This document shows, in pieces, positions 34,520 to 42,944 of a stretch of DNA of 57,251 bases; positions within the stretch are counted from its first letter, which is position 1, and each line of letters opens with the position of its first letter. The stretch is from assembly GCA_023391335.1 (NCBI GenBank), contig JAEWBG010000011.1, positions 1 through 57,251 on the forward strand, written 5' to 3'. Both the position numbers and the translations under genes were made by a program. A model generated the notes under the pieces. It saw nothing but the letters and a program-made list of their open reading frames with translations. It searched no databases and had not been told where the DNA came from. The DNA is from Pseudomonadota bacterium. Lineage in GTDB: Bacteria > Pseudomonadota > Gammaproteobacteria > Steroidobacterales > Steroidobacteraceae.

Positions 34520-35095
34520 ATGGCTCGTGCATCGTTGCATAAGGTCTTTGGCGCCCTGTTGCTCACGGCGGCGTTTCTGAGCGCTTCGGTATCGGCGGAT
34601 CCTCCCGATCATGCGAAAGCGCACGGCTGGCGAAAGAAGCACGATGCGCGTTACGTCGGCTACACCGGTCGCGAATGGGACCATGACTATGGCGTGATCG
34701 AGGGCCACTGCGATCGCAAAGCAATTGGCACCGTGGTGGGCGGGATCGTCGGCGGAGTCATCGGATCGCGCGTAGGCGAAGGCGATAACCGTACTGTCGC
34801 GATCATCGTGGGTTCAGTCCTCGGAGCCGCGATTGGGCGCCACATCGGGCGCGAGATCGATGAGTCGGATCGCGCGTGCATCGGTCACGCGCTAGAGCTG
34901 GCGAAACCCGGTCAGAGCGTTCGGTGGCTGAATGACGCAACCGGCGTGACCTATGTCGTGACACCGCTCACGGCTGCGAGCAAGAACGCATCTTGTCGCG
35001 ACTTTACCTTCGTCGCCATGGTCGGCAGCAAGAAGGAGAAGTCGAAACAGCGCGCGTGTCGCGCGGACGCAGGTGCGTGGGCTGTGCAGGATTGA
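34520..35095 (+). CDS. exported glycine-zipper (2TM) protein
   Basis: A 191-residue protein with a GGAGTGA ribosome-binding site and a signal peptide ending near VSA-D. The centre is a glycine zipper: AIGTVVGGIVGGVIGSRVGEG, then VGSVLGAAIGRHIGREID, the pattern of the 17-kDa surface-antigen/2TM family. It is followed by a soluble domain with VRWLNDATGVTYVV, and a Lys/Arg-rich Cys-containing tail. Members sit in the cell envelope and are often linked to membrane or osmotic stress. The function here is unknown. It precedes the host-attachment gene by 71 bp on the same strand. Confidence 0.8.
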   Translation: MARASLHKVFGALLLTAAFLSASVSADPPDHAKAHGWRKKHDARYVGYTGREWDHDYGVIEGHCDRKAIGTVVGGIVGGVIGSRVGEGDNRTVAIIVGSVLGAAIGRHIGREIDESDRACIGHALELAKPGQSVRWLNDATGVTYVVTPLTAASKNASCRDFTFVAMVGSKKEKSKQRACRADAGAWAVQD

Positions 35096-35166
35096 CCGAC
35101 TTCGATGCCCATGGAACCGGACTCGTGCCTTCGCTCTTAGTCAATGACAATGAGCGAGGGCACACC

Positions 35167-35646
35167 ATGAACATTCGAATCGTCGTTGCCGATGAACGCC
35201 AGGCGAATTTTTTCGAAGCGTCGCGACCGGACGCGAGCTTGAATCTCACTCACACGATCTTCAATCCTGCCGGCGGAATGCAGGACATCGACCTGGAAAC
35301 GGATCGTGCCGGACGACGCTTCGGTGGGTCCTCAGGCGTGTCGCATGGGTCTGGACCACAGCAAGGTCATCATCACGGCGTAGACGGCGAGCGCAGTACC
35401 GTTCAACACGATCTTAATCTGTTTGCGAAAACCGTCGCGCAACGCATCGATGACGATCGGATTGCGCATGCATTCGATCGATTGGTTGTGATCGCCTCGC
35501 CCAAGTTGCTCGGGATGATCCGCCAATCGCTTTCGTCTCAAGCCCTAGGAATGCTCGCCGGCGAGGTCGCGAAAGACATTCTTCACCACGGACCTGAGGC
35601 CATCATCAAAGCGGTTCCACGCGAAGCCTTCACCGAACTCGGTTAG
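35167..35646 (+). CDS. host attachment protein family (PF10116-like)
   Basis: A 159-residue cytosolic-looking protein starting at the ATG at 35167 after a GAGCGAGGG segment. The N-terminus IRIVVADERQANFFEA, a middle SSGVSHG-rich loop, then LFAKTVAQRIDDDRIAHAFDRLVVIASPKLLGMIR and the end AVPREAFTELG are the signatures of the family annotated as required for attachment to host cells, related to the archaeal release-factor-like baeRF fold. The name comes from an old plant-attachment phenotype; the molecular role is unclear. Its end overlaps the convergent PepSY gene by 17 bp. Confidence 0.85.
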   Translation: MNIRIVVADERQANFFEASRPDASLNLTHTIFNPAGGMQDIDLETDRAGRRFGGSSGVSHGSGPQQGHHHGVDGERSTVQHDLNLFAKTVAQRIDDDRIAHAFDRLVVIASPKLLGMIRQSLSSQALGMLAGEVAKDILHHGPEAIIKAVPREAFTELG

Positions 35647-36370
35647 ATCCTAATTCGGGCGCTTGCGGTTCGCCTTGTGCGGCTCTCGCGGCGCGCTGGT
35701 TTCTGCGCTGCAAATACAAAAGCCAGCCAGTGATGGCGAATAGCGGCATGCAGACACTGGCGAGCATGAACACGGTCATGCCGGGCATCCCGAAGAATTG
35801 ACCTGAGTGCAGCGGCAAGAACAGTCGTCTGATGTCCCCACCGAAAAGACTCATCAGGCTTTCTCGATACCAGGCATACGACCACGTGATCCCAGTCAGT
35901 GCGATGAGCAGGTAGATCAGCAAACACCAGAGGCCGATCGTAGCGTGCAAGTTCCACAGTAGGGCGCGGCCTCGTAAATGCAGTTTCGGCAGCAGCACGT
36001 TCCTCCATCGCGAACTTCCTCGCGGCCAGCGTAGATACAGCCCGGTGCCTGCCATGAAGATCAACAACGTTGTGGACGCGCCGACTATTTTCCGACCAAC
36101 ATCACGATTGCCGAAGTCACCGAGCATTAGCCAACGATGTAGCTTGCGAACTTCTTTGAAGAACGTCTTGCCGGTTTGCGCTTCTGCTGCCACCACGCGA
36201 GGATCGTCTCGATCAGCACCTCGTGGTGCTCGCAGGTACACGCCGTCGTTCAACGCAGTGACGATTTGATTCTCGAACGAGAGCATCGCGCCGGTGAGGC
36301 CGGCAATGCCGAGGATGATTCCCGCCGTGATCCCGACGAACCAGTGAAGTTGAAACCACACGCGCCTCAT
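35630..36370 (-). CDS. PepSY-associated transmembrane protein
   Basis: A 246-residue inner-membrane protein, started at the ATG at 36370, which overlaps the upstream hydroxylase stop by ATGA; the longer open frame runs inside that gene. It shows the usual plan of siderophore-linked PepSY proteins: a first helix after FQLHWFVGITAGIILG, a periplasmic PepSY-like segment, KLHRWLMLGDFG, then helices near LLIFMAGTGLYLRWP, LLWNLHATIGLW and a last VFMLASVCMPLFAITGWLLYL. Conserved His residues in LHW, LHR and LHA may bind haem. Such proteins reduce or release iron from siderophores. Third gene of the TonB receptor operon. Confidence 0.88.
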   Translation of the reverse strand: MRRVWFQLHWFVGITAGIILGIAGLTGAMLSFENQIVTALNDGVYLRAPRGADRDDPRVVAAEAQTGKTFFKEVRKLHRWLMLGDFGNRDVGRKIVGASTTLLIFMAGTGLYLRWPRGSSRWRNVLLPKLHLRGRALLWNLHATIGLWCLLIYLLIALTGITWSYAWYRESLMSLFGGDIRRLFLPLHSGQFFGMPGMTVFMLASVCMPLFAITGWLLYLQRRNQRAARAAQGEPQAPELGSNRVR

Positions 36371-37047
36371 AGGTGAGCCCAGCGCCGAAGTAGGTTGTGA
36401 TACACGCCGGTCAGCGGCACGGCCACGTCTTGACTGCCCTGGTGCGTGTTCAAGCGGCGGATCGCGCAATCCAAATCGAACAGCAAGCTGCGCTGTGCGT
36501 CCTCGCGCACCATACTTTGGATCCAAAAGAACGCTGCGAAGCGAACACCGCGCGTAATCGCCTGAACGCGGTGGAGGCTACTTGCGGGATACAGAATCAT
36601 GTCGCCGGCTGGAAGCTTGACGCTGTGCGCACCGTAGGTGTCCTCGACGATGAGTTCGCCGCCGTCGTATTCGTGCGATTCGCTCAAGAAGAGTGTCGCG
36701 GAGAGATCCGTTCTGATGAGCGCACCGCTGGATCGGATCTGCCTCACCGCGTTGTCCACGTGCGTTCCGAATTGGTGCCCTATTGTGTAGCGATTGAACA
36801 AAGGCGGAAATATTTTCGCCGGCAATGCCGCAGAGATGAACGTCGCGTTCTTCTCCAACGCGGACACAATGATCTTCCCAATTTCGATCGCAGCGACTGA
36901 GGTCTCGGGGAGCTGTTCGTTATTCTTCGCCAGAGACGATTGGTGCCCCGCAGTGATCCGGCCGTCGACCCATTCGTCATCGTGCAGAAGTGCGCGCGCA
37001 TGATTGACTTGTTCTGCGCTCAATACACGCGGGATCTGCAACATCAT
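36367..37047 (-). CDS. piuC: PKHD-type Fe(II)/2-oxoglutarate hydroxylase, PiuC-like
   Basis: A 226-residue dioxygenase. The 2-His-1-carboxylate iron site is visible: His96 and Asp98 in GTHVDNA, His159 in SLHRVQ, with Arg169 in TRGVRFAAFFW as the likely 2-oxoglutarate anchor. The N-terminal MLQIPRVLSAEQV matches the YbiX/PiuC family. Its start overlaps the receptor stop (ATGA) and its stop overlaps the PepSY start. The gene order receptor-PiuC-PepSY is known from catecholate xenosiderophore uptake loci; the exact hydroxylase substrate is unknown in the family. Confidence 0.92.
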   Translation of the reverse strand: MMLQIPRVLSAEQVNHARALLHDDEWVDGRITAGHQSSLAKNNEQLPETSVAAIEIGKIIVSALEKNATFISAALPAKIFPPLFNRYTIGHQFGTHVDNAVRQIRSSGALIRTDLSATLFLSESHEYDGGELIVEDTYGAHSVKLPAGDMILYPASSLHRVQAITRGVRFAAFFWIQSMVREDAQRSLLFDLDCAIRRLNTHQGSQDVAVPLTGVYHNLLRRWAHL

Positions 37048-39362
37048 AGGCTGTATGTCGCCATCAGCACGAATTGCCGCGCTTCACCGGGCGTCGCCCA
37101 CGCTTGTTCGCCTGCGGTGCGGACTCGCGTCAGATATCTCTCGTCGAACAAATTGTTGACGTTGAATTGAAACACCAGGTTGCGATTCAGTGCGTATCGC
37201 ACCATGGCACGATGGACCGTGTACCCGTCAGTGGTGGGCAGGGCTCCATCAATGTTCGTTGCGTTGTGTTGGCCAACATACACTTTCGATTGATACGTCA
37301 GGCCGTAACCGACCTGCAGCGCATCGGATACGTCGACTACAGACCACAAGCTCATCGCATCTTTAGGCACGTTCAGCAGCGGATCGCCACGGGTGTAATC
37401 CTGCCCCAGCGATGAAATGTAATCGGACGCACCTTGAATGACTTCACTCTCGAGATGCGTGTAGTTCGCATACGTAGACCATGTGCCCCACATATTGAAT
37501 GCGACTCCAAGCGCGAAGCCATCGACCCGCGCGCGGCCGTCTAATCGTTGCTCTTGCGCAGGGTTGTCCGGATTGCCTGGATCGTTCACGCGGTAGTTGG
37601 TGCGTTCGTTGCGAAACAGAGCTGCGCTGACCGACGAGCGATTCGACCACTCCCACTTGGTACCGAATTCGTAATTCACGGCAGTCTCTGGTTCGAGACT
37701 GCAGTTCGAATTGACTTGAGTCGCACCCGTGCTCGAAATCGGCAGCGTGCAGGTACCATTTACGGATGCTTTGGAGGGCGTCTGCGAATTGCCGTACGCG
37801 ATGTAGACACTCCCATGCTCGGTCGGATTGAACACGACGCCCGCGCGGTAACTTAGTAGCCATTCCGCATTTCTCGCCGCGGGCGCGGTGGTGAGCTGTC
37901 CGCCCGCAGCGGGGGTGGCGATGGACGTGACCGCCGAGTCGCCATCGTTGTGCTCGTAACGAACGCCCGCGTTCACTTGCCAGCGCGACGCGATCTGAAC
38001 TGCGTCGAAGACGTAGAGTGCCTGATTATCCAACTCACCTCGATTCAGATTCGTAACGATTAGATTGCGCGGCCCCTCGTACAGTGAGTTGGGCTCATCG
38101 ATAGGAGTCGGTGCAAATACGGGTGTCGTGCCGTCCGGATTGCGAAGCACGTTTCCGCTCGTCAGGTTGAACGTTTCGTGCGTGATCGCAAGCCCGAGCG
38201 TTGCACTGTGCTCGAACGAGCCGGTAGCGAAACTCAGACTCAGATCCGTTTGATTCGCGATGGCTCTGTTGCGAGTGTCGCGCGAGTTGCCGCGTGGACC
38301 GCTCGGAAGATAGTAGCCAGGTTCAACCGTCACATTTCCAGCGACGCACGCCGCGCCCGCGGGTGTGAGCCCGGTTTCGGCGACGCAGAATGTGCCCTGC
38401 GGCGGATCGACGACAGACAGTTGATCGACTTGTAACGCACGAGTTTGATTTCGCAGCGTGATCCCATTGCGAATCGAATGCGTGAGCATCGCGTTGATCA
38501 CGTCCGTGTCGATCTGCTGCGTGTCGACATTGCGAAAACCGTAGTAGTCGTTCAAATCTGCGCCGGGCAGGAGATGGCCGCGATAGGTGGGAACGCCGTA
38601 CTGTGGAATGTTGTCGTCTTCTTGATGGAAGTAGCTCACCGTGAGCGCTGTCGAATCGCTAAAGTTCAGTGCCAACGACGGCGCAATGCCCCATCGTTCG
38701 TATTTCTCGACATCACGCCCCGACACTTCGTTGCGATGCCAAACCGCATTCACTCGCACGGCCTTATCGGCACCGAGTTCGTGATTGAGGTCCGCTGCAA
38801 CTCGGCGGTATTGCGCAGTACCGGTCGATGTCGAGAAGCGGTCGAACGTATCGCGTTGCGGCGTCTTGCTGACGAGATTCACGCTGCCACCGACAGCACC
38901 CGCTCCCGAGTAAACAGAGTTCGCGCCGTTAACGACTTCCACCTGCTCCAAGTTGAATGGATCAGATCGCGTGTACTGAGCGCTATCGCGCATGCCGTCG
39001 ATCGTGATGTCGTTGCTTCCCGAGAATCCGCGCAGGTTGATGCTGTCGCCGTAGCCGCCGCCACCTTCGCCAGCACCAAACGTAATTCCGGGTACGGTGC
39101 TGAGCACTTCGCGCAACGTGAGCAGCCCTTGATCCGCGATCACCTCACGCGAGAGCACGGTGATGGTTTGCGGCGTGTCTCGTAAGGAAGCGGTGTACTT
39201 CGGCGACGACGCCTCGATCTCATCCCGCGTACCCACAACGGTCACGTCTGAATCTGAATAGTCCGCATGCGCAGCAGTGGCCGCACCGATTCCAAGTACC
39301 GCTGCGATCGCTTGTCGTAGCGATGAGCCCGTCGCCGTGCGACTGATTGTTCTTTGCCCCAC
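37044..39362 (-). CDS. TonB-dependent catecholate siderophore receptor, Fiu/PiuA-like
   Basis: A 772-residue outer-membrane receptor. The signal peptide ends near AHA-D. A TonB-box-like segment (DVTVVG) precedes the plug (about residues 55-170: TPQTITVLSREVI, DQGLLTLREVLSTVPG, INLRGFSGSNDITIDGMRD, VEVVNGANSVYSGAGAVGGSVNLVSK). The barrel follows and ends NLFDERYLTR then FVLMATYSL, the usual TonB-receptor C-terminus. Operon partners PiuC and PepSY, and length, point to the Fiu/PiuA branch that takes up catecholate compounds with iron. A Fur-like operator and a fitting promoter lie upstream (39390-39419), so iron repression is likely. Confidence 0.93.
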   Translation of the reverse strand: MGQRTISRTATGSSLRQAIAAVLGIGAATAAHADYSDSDVTVVGTRDEIEASSPKYTASLRDTPQTITVLSREVIADQGLLTLREVLSTVPGITFGAGEGGGGYGDSINLRGFSGSNDITIDGMRDSAQYTRSDPFNLEQVEVVNGANSVYSGAGAVGGSVNLVSKTPQRDTFDRFSTSTGTAQYRRVAADLNHELGADKAVRVNAVWHRNEVSGRDVEKYERWGIAPSLALNFSDSTALTVSYFHQEDDNIPQYGVPTYRGHLLPGADLNDYYGFRNVDTQQIDTDVINAMLTHSIRNGITLRNQTRALQVDQLSVVDPPQGTFCVAETGLTPAGAACVAGNVTVEPGYYLPSGPRGNSRDTRNRAIANQTDLSLSFATGSFEHSATLGLAITHETFNLTSGNVLRNPDGTTPVFAPTPIDEPNSLYEGPRNLIVTNLNRGELDNQALYVFDAVQIASRWQVNAGVRYEHNDGDSAVTSIATPAAGGQLTTAPAARNAEWLLSYRAGVVFNPTEHGSVYIAYGNSQTPSKASVNGTCTLPISSTGATQVNSNCSLEPETAVNYEFGTKWEWSNRSSVSAALFRNERTNYRVNDPGNPDNPAQEQRLDGRARVDGFALGVAFNMWGTWSTYANYTHLESEVIQGASDYISSLGQDYTRGDPLLNVPKDAMSLWSVVDVSDALQVGYGLTYQSKVYVGQHNATNIDGALPTTDGYTVHRAMVRYALNRNLVFQFNVNNLFDERYLTRVRTAGEQAWATPGEARQFVLMATYSL

Positions 39363-39389
39363 GTATCGCCCTCCCGAATCTCGCCAAAG

Positions 39390-39419
39390 ATCCTAGATGA
39401 GAACGGTTCGCGTTTGCAA
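39390..39419 (-). promoter_or_regulatory. Fur-like operator within the receptor promoter
   Basis: On the minus strand a -35 (TTGCAA, 39414-39419) and -10 (TAGGAT, 39390-39395) are spaced 18 bp apart, and the spacer holds a Fur-like inverted repeat at 39396-39414 (13 of 18 positions of the consensus). It differs from the feoA site, read in the other direction, at only four of 19 positions. Repression by iron-loaded Fur through RNA polymerase exclusion is the likely mode. Confidence 0.7.
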
Positions 39420-39456
39420 GACAATTGCAAATCCCTAGTTATTGTTAAGTTGAAGT

Positions 39457-39475
39457 GGCGGTTGGCGGTTGGCGG
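39457..39475. repeat. short GGCGGTT heptad run
   Basis: Two and a half units of GGCGGTT upstream of the receptor promoter, of the same class as the GTTGNCR elements elsewhere in the window. Confidence 0.6.
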
Positions 39476-39547
39476 CAAGATGCTCGCGGCGATCAGGGAC
39501 GATGTCGACGTCCTTCGGCGTGGGTCGGCGTCCCACATCCCTCCTTC

Positions 39548-39909
39548 ATTGGACACCCATGGTTTACCGTCCCATGAACCAGCACCGCCCCTGGGTTATC
39601 GCGACGGCGATCACCGCCTCTTTTCGAGGTTGGACACCCATCGTTTAGAGGTTCTTGGCACCAGTGGCCCACCCTCCGCAATTGGACGGCCATGGTTTGA
39701 GACCTAAAACTAGGGTCCGGGCGGTCCGGGTCGTGAGTGGCGCAGACCCGATCGAATGATGGGTGTCCAATTGTGAATGGGTGTCCAATTGTGAGTGAGA
39801 GAGGGATGTGGCCCGACTCCATGGCCTCGATCAGACCATGGGTGTCCAATTCAAAAGGTGTCCAATTCAAAAGGCGTTGAAAGGGGCGCCAAACGTTGGG
39901 TGTCCAAAA
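39548..39909. repeat. cluster of eight GGGTGTCCA motifs in two opposed groups
   Basis: Most of the 658-bp gap between receptor and M48 genes. Three copies read GGACACCCATGGTTT-like (39548-39565, 39629-39646, and the variant GGACGGCCATGGTTT at 39683-39697); then five copies read GGGTGTCCAA on the other strand (39761, 39779, 39840, 39857, 39898). The two groups face each other around 39700-39760. Short frames cross it without protein-like character. The same motif lies beside the transposase at the left end, so these may be its recognition sites. Confidence 0.65.
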
Positions 39910-40020
39910 TGAGAAGGACCAAAGCCTGAAGGCAGCATGGCGAAAGCGGCTACCGCACAGGGATGTGCACATCCGCGGAGGTAGAAACCCCGGAGTGGCC
40001 GAACCACCGCATCGGAGCCG

Positions 40021-41106
40021 CTAAGGGGGCCAACTTCCGAGTTGCAAGGGCGGAAATTCGTGCTGCGTCAGCGCACTGAGTTGTCTTTGCAGGGCTACTT
40101 GGCGTTCACGATCGGCGGGATGGGTCGAAAGGAACTCGGGCGGCTTCACGCCATCCTGCTTTTCCATGGTGGCGAAGAAATCGATCATGCCGCGAGGATC
40201 GATATCGTGTCGGACGAGCGCATTGAATCCTTTCGCGTCCGCACTGCTCTCGTCATGGCGCGAGAACTGCAGCGACGTGAGTTGAAACGTGGCCTGCCCG
40301 ATTAGCGATGAGCCGAAGTTTCCGGTCAGCAGTGCCCAGAGTCCGCGCAGTCCCAATTGCTTGAACATCGCGCGCAAGCTGTGGCGCTGCTCGACGTGCT
40401 GGATTTCGTGGGCCAGCACGCCCGCCAATTCTTCAGGCCGGTGCGTGGCAGCAATCAATCCGCTGTGGACAACGATGATGCCGCCCGGCATTGCGAATGC
40501 ATTGATCGATGGATCCGTGGCAACGTGAAACTCGAACGGATATTTCGAGCCTTGCGATAGCCGCTTGCCGAGTTGACTGACTGCATCGTACGCAGGGCCG
40601 CTATCTGCAAGCGTCAACGACGAGCGCAGATCCGCGAATGACTGCTGCCCCAGTCTGATTTCTTCACCGATCGGAATACGTTCAGCCAACGCGCCAGCGA
40701 TTCGATCCGCCTGCCAGACGAACAGCAAAATCAGGATCAATGGCAACGCAACAAAGCCCGCGATGGAGGCCCACCCCAATCCTCGTCCAACGGCGCGCCG
40801 CCTCTGCGCTGCTTCGAGCGATTGCATCTGCGCGCAAGACGCGATGGCATTCACCGCAAGCAACGCGTTCACCGCTTGAGGATCGAGCACGTGAACGGCA
40901 CGCGTGCCTTCAACATCATCCCAAGCAAGTTCATAACCCATCTGTTTACCGAACCCGACTTCGCGGATCCGTAACTCAGGAATGCGAGCAATCGCGGAGA
41001 GTTCTCCCGACCGAACATGAAGTTGGTCGGCAAAGAAATTGAGCTCTGCGTCCGCGCCCGTTGCAGGCACGCCCGGACCGAACAATCGAGCGGCGATCGC
41101 ACTCAC
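40021..41106 (-). CDS. membrane-bound M48-type zinc metallopeptidase
   Basis: A 361-residue protein starting at GTG, overlapping the AIM24-like stop by one base. The zinc site is HEIQH (His233, His237) with Glu286 in HDESSAD as third ligand, the normal M48 layout. Residues 1-100 form a separate DUF7092-like domain, followed by one helix (about 115-131) and the peptidase domain. M48 enzymes of this type work at the membrane in protein quality control. Pairing with the AIM24-like gene suggests they act together, but no substrate is visible. Confidence 0.9.
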   Translation of the reverse strand: MSAIAARLFGPGVPATGADAELNFFADQLHVRSGELSAIARIPELRIREVGFGKQMGYELAWDDVEGTRAVHVLDPQAVNALLAVNAIASCAQMQSLEAAQRRRAVGRGLGWASIAGFVALPLILILLFVWQADRIAGALAERIPIGEEIRLGQQSFADLRSSLTLADSGPAYDAVSQLGKRLSQGSKYPFEFHVATDPSINAFAMPGGIIVVHSGLIAATHRPEELAGVLAHEIQHVEQRHSLRAMFKQLGLRGLWALLTGNFGSSLIGQATFQLTSLQFSRHDESSADAKGFNALVRHDIDPRGMIDFFATMEKQDGVKPPEFLSTHPADRERQVALQRQLSALTQHEFPPLQLGSWPP

Positions 41107-41903
41107 TAGCTATTGTCGCCGTCGAGCAATCCACCGAGTGCGCCGAGCACAGATCCTTCGCCCACTTGTCGTCCACCAGCGCGCGGTGCAGACGCGATGA
41201 TCCGGTTCGCAAGGCGACTCAATGGCAGCGACTGCAACCAAACTCGGCCCGGACCGCGCAAGGTCGCGAAGAACAATCCTTCGCCGCCGAACAGTGCGCT
41301 CTTCAGCTTGCCGACAAATTGAATGTCGAAATCGACGCTCGGCTGGAACGCAACCACACATCCGGTGTCGACGCGCAGCACTTCACCCGGCGCCAGATCG
41401 CGCGACATCAACGTGCCGCCAGCGTGCACGAACACCATGCCGTCGCCGTCGAGCCGCTGCATGATGAAGCCTTCGCCGCCGAACAAACCGGCGCCGAGCT
41501 TGCGCTGAAACGCAATCCCGAGAGAGACGCCGCGAGCTGCACACAGAAAGCTGTCTTTCTGACAAATCAACGTGCCGCCCACTTCGTTCAACTTGACGGC
41601 GATGATCTTGCCCGGGTAGGGCGCAGCGAATGCGACACGCCGCTTTTGTTTGGATTCGTTATGAAAGATCGTCGTGAACAGCGATTCGCCTGTGAGCAGA
41701 CGCTTACCCGCACCGAGCAGCTTGCCCATCAGCCCGCTTTGCTGCGCGGATCCATCGCCAAAGATGGTGTCCATCTCGATGCCGTCTTGCATCATCATCA
41801 TCGCGCCCGCCTCGCCCACTGCCGCTTCGCCGGGATCGAGTTCGACTTCGACGTACTGCATGTCGTCGCCGAAAATTTCGTAATCAACTACATCCATCGC
41901 CAT
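41106..41903 (-). CDS. AIM24/TIGR00266-family protein
   Basis: A 265-residue protein starting at the ATG at 41903 after a GGTGA segment; the frame runs on upstream but without family sequence. It is a three-fold beta-helix-like protein: VEVELDPGEAAVGEAGAMMMM, GESLFTTIFHNES, RRVAFAAPYPGKIIAVKL, KLGAGLFGGEGFIMQRL, LAPGEVLRVDTGCVVAF and ALFGGEGLFFATLRGPG. This pattern is the TIGR00266 (AIM24) family, whose function in bacteria is not known. No signal peptide is present. It overlaps the M48 gene by one base, so translation is probably coupled. Confidence 0.9.
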   Translation of the reverse strand: MAMDVVDYEIFGDDMQYVEVELDPGEAAVGEAGAMMMMQDGIEMDTIFGDGSAQQSGLMGKLLGAGKRLLTGESLFTTIFHNESKQKRRVAFAAPYPGKIIAVKLNEVGGTLICQKDSFLCAARGVSLGIAFQRKLGAGLFGGEGFIMQRLDGDGMVFVHAGGTLMSRDLAPGEVLRVDTGCVVAFQPSVDFDIQFVGKLKSALFGGEGLFFATLRGPGRVWLQSLPLSRLANRIIASAPRAGGRQVGEGSVLGALGGLLDGDNS

Positions 41904-41973
41904 GTTCGTCACCGTGTGTGTTGGAGGCGTGCAAGGATAACGCAACGCCTGCGAGATCAACCGAACGCGAATG

Positions 41974-42813
41974 CTAGCGCAAGTACGCCGCGTGATGCCG
42001 CAGATGGTCTGCGATGAACGTACTGATGAAGTAGTAGCCGTGATCGTAACCTGGGTGCAGGCGCAGCGTGAGTTCGACGCCGGCCTGCTCACACGCTTGT
42101 TGAAAGCGTTCGGGCTGAAGTTGTTCAGCAAGGAATTTATCGGCCGTACCTTGATCGATGAGAATCGGCTTATCGAATCCGCGCGACCGCACCAACGCCG
42201 CAGCATCGTACTGTTGCCACTCCGAGCGATCGGCACCTAAGTAGCCGGCGAAGGCCTTTTGACCCCACGGCACATCGCTAGGTGAGCTTATGGGCGCAAA
42301 CGCCGAAACGGATTTGTATTTCTCGGGATTCTTGAGCGCACAAATGAGCGCACCGTGCCCACCCATCGAGTGACCGAAAATCCCTTGACGCTCCGAATTC
42401 GCGCCGCCGATAGAGCGCACCAATTCCGGCAGCTCGGAGGTCACATAGCTGTACATGCGATAGTTTTGCGACCACGGCGCTTGCGTCGCATCGACATAGA
42501 AGCCGGCACCGATGCCAAAATCCCACGCTGCATCGTCGCCAGGCTGACGAGCTTTGCGCGGACTCGTATCGGGCGAGACAAGCATGATGCCGAGCTCAGC
42601 CGCAACGCGTTGAGCACCCGCCTTGATCATGAACGTCTCTTCCGTGCACGTCAGTCCCGCGAGGTAATACAAAACCGGAACCGCGCGCTGCTGAGCTTGC
42701 GGTGGGACGTACACTGAGAATCGCATCTCGGTGCGACATTCGTGCGACTCGTGTACGAAGAAGCGTTGCGTGCCTTCGAAGCAGCGGTGTTCGGATGCGA
42801 GGGTTAATGACAT
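41974..42813 (-). CDS. fghA: S-formylglutathione hydrolase
   Basis: A 279-residue alpha/beta hydrolase. I use the ATG at 42813; the frame begins at a TTG two codons earlier. The nucleophile is Ser149 in GIFGHSMGGHG, with the partner Asp in LIDQGTADKF and His in GYDHGYYF, exactly as in the esterase D family. LAGLTCTEETFMIKAGAQ and PDTSPRKARQPGD are further marks. It hydrolyses S-formylglutathione to formate and glutathione, the second step of glutathione-dependent formaldehyde removal. adhC lies 131 bp upstream on the same strand, separated by a repeat element. Confidence 0.96.
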   Translation of the reverse strand: MSLTLASEHRCFEGTQRFFVHESHECRTEMRFSVYVPPQAQQRAVPVLYYLAGLTCTEETFMIKAGAQRVAAELGIMLVSPDTSPRKARQPGDDAAWDFGIGAGFYVDATQAPWSQNYRMYSYVTSELPELVRSIGGANSERQGIFGHSMGGHGALICALKNPEKYKSVSAFAPISSPSDVPWGQKAFAGYLGADRSEWQQYDAAALVRSRGFDKPILIDQGTADKFLAEQLQPERFQQACEQAGVELTLRLHPGYDHGYYFISTFIADHLRHHAAYLR

Positions 42814-42827
42814 GGGCAAGTCCAGCA

Positions 42828-42943
42828 GGCCGGTGAGGAAGTGAGGCGAGATCGCTCGGTGAGAGCTTCGCGTGAAAGGTGTGCTTCAGTGCTGCCCTAC
42901 GCATCTCACGCGCGGCGCGCTCTCACTTACTCACCCCTCACCA
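42828..42943. repeat. 116-bp element, copy A (between adhC and fghA)
   Basis: An imperfect inverted copy (about 85 percent by eye) of the element at 44121-44237. It begins GGCCGGTGAGGAAGTGAGG and ends CTCACTTACTCACCCCTCA; the two ends are themselves complementary, so each copy can fold back like a small non-autonomous transposable element. It fills the gap between the adhC stop and fghA start. Confidence 0.75.
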
Positions 42944-42944
42944 T

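Noticed and set aside
39493..39972. A 159-codon open frame on the minus strand in the gap before the M48 gene
   Set aside because: It is made largely of the GGGTGTCCA repeats, has no ribosome-binding site and reads as His/Pro/Arg-rich low complexity; treated as repeat sequence.
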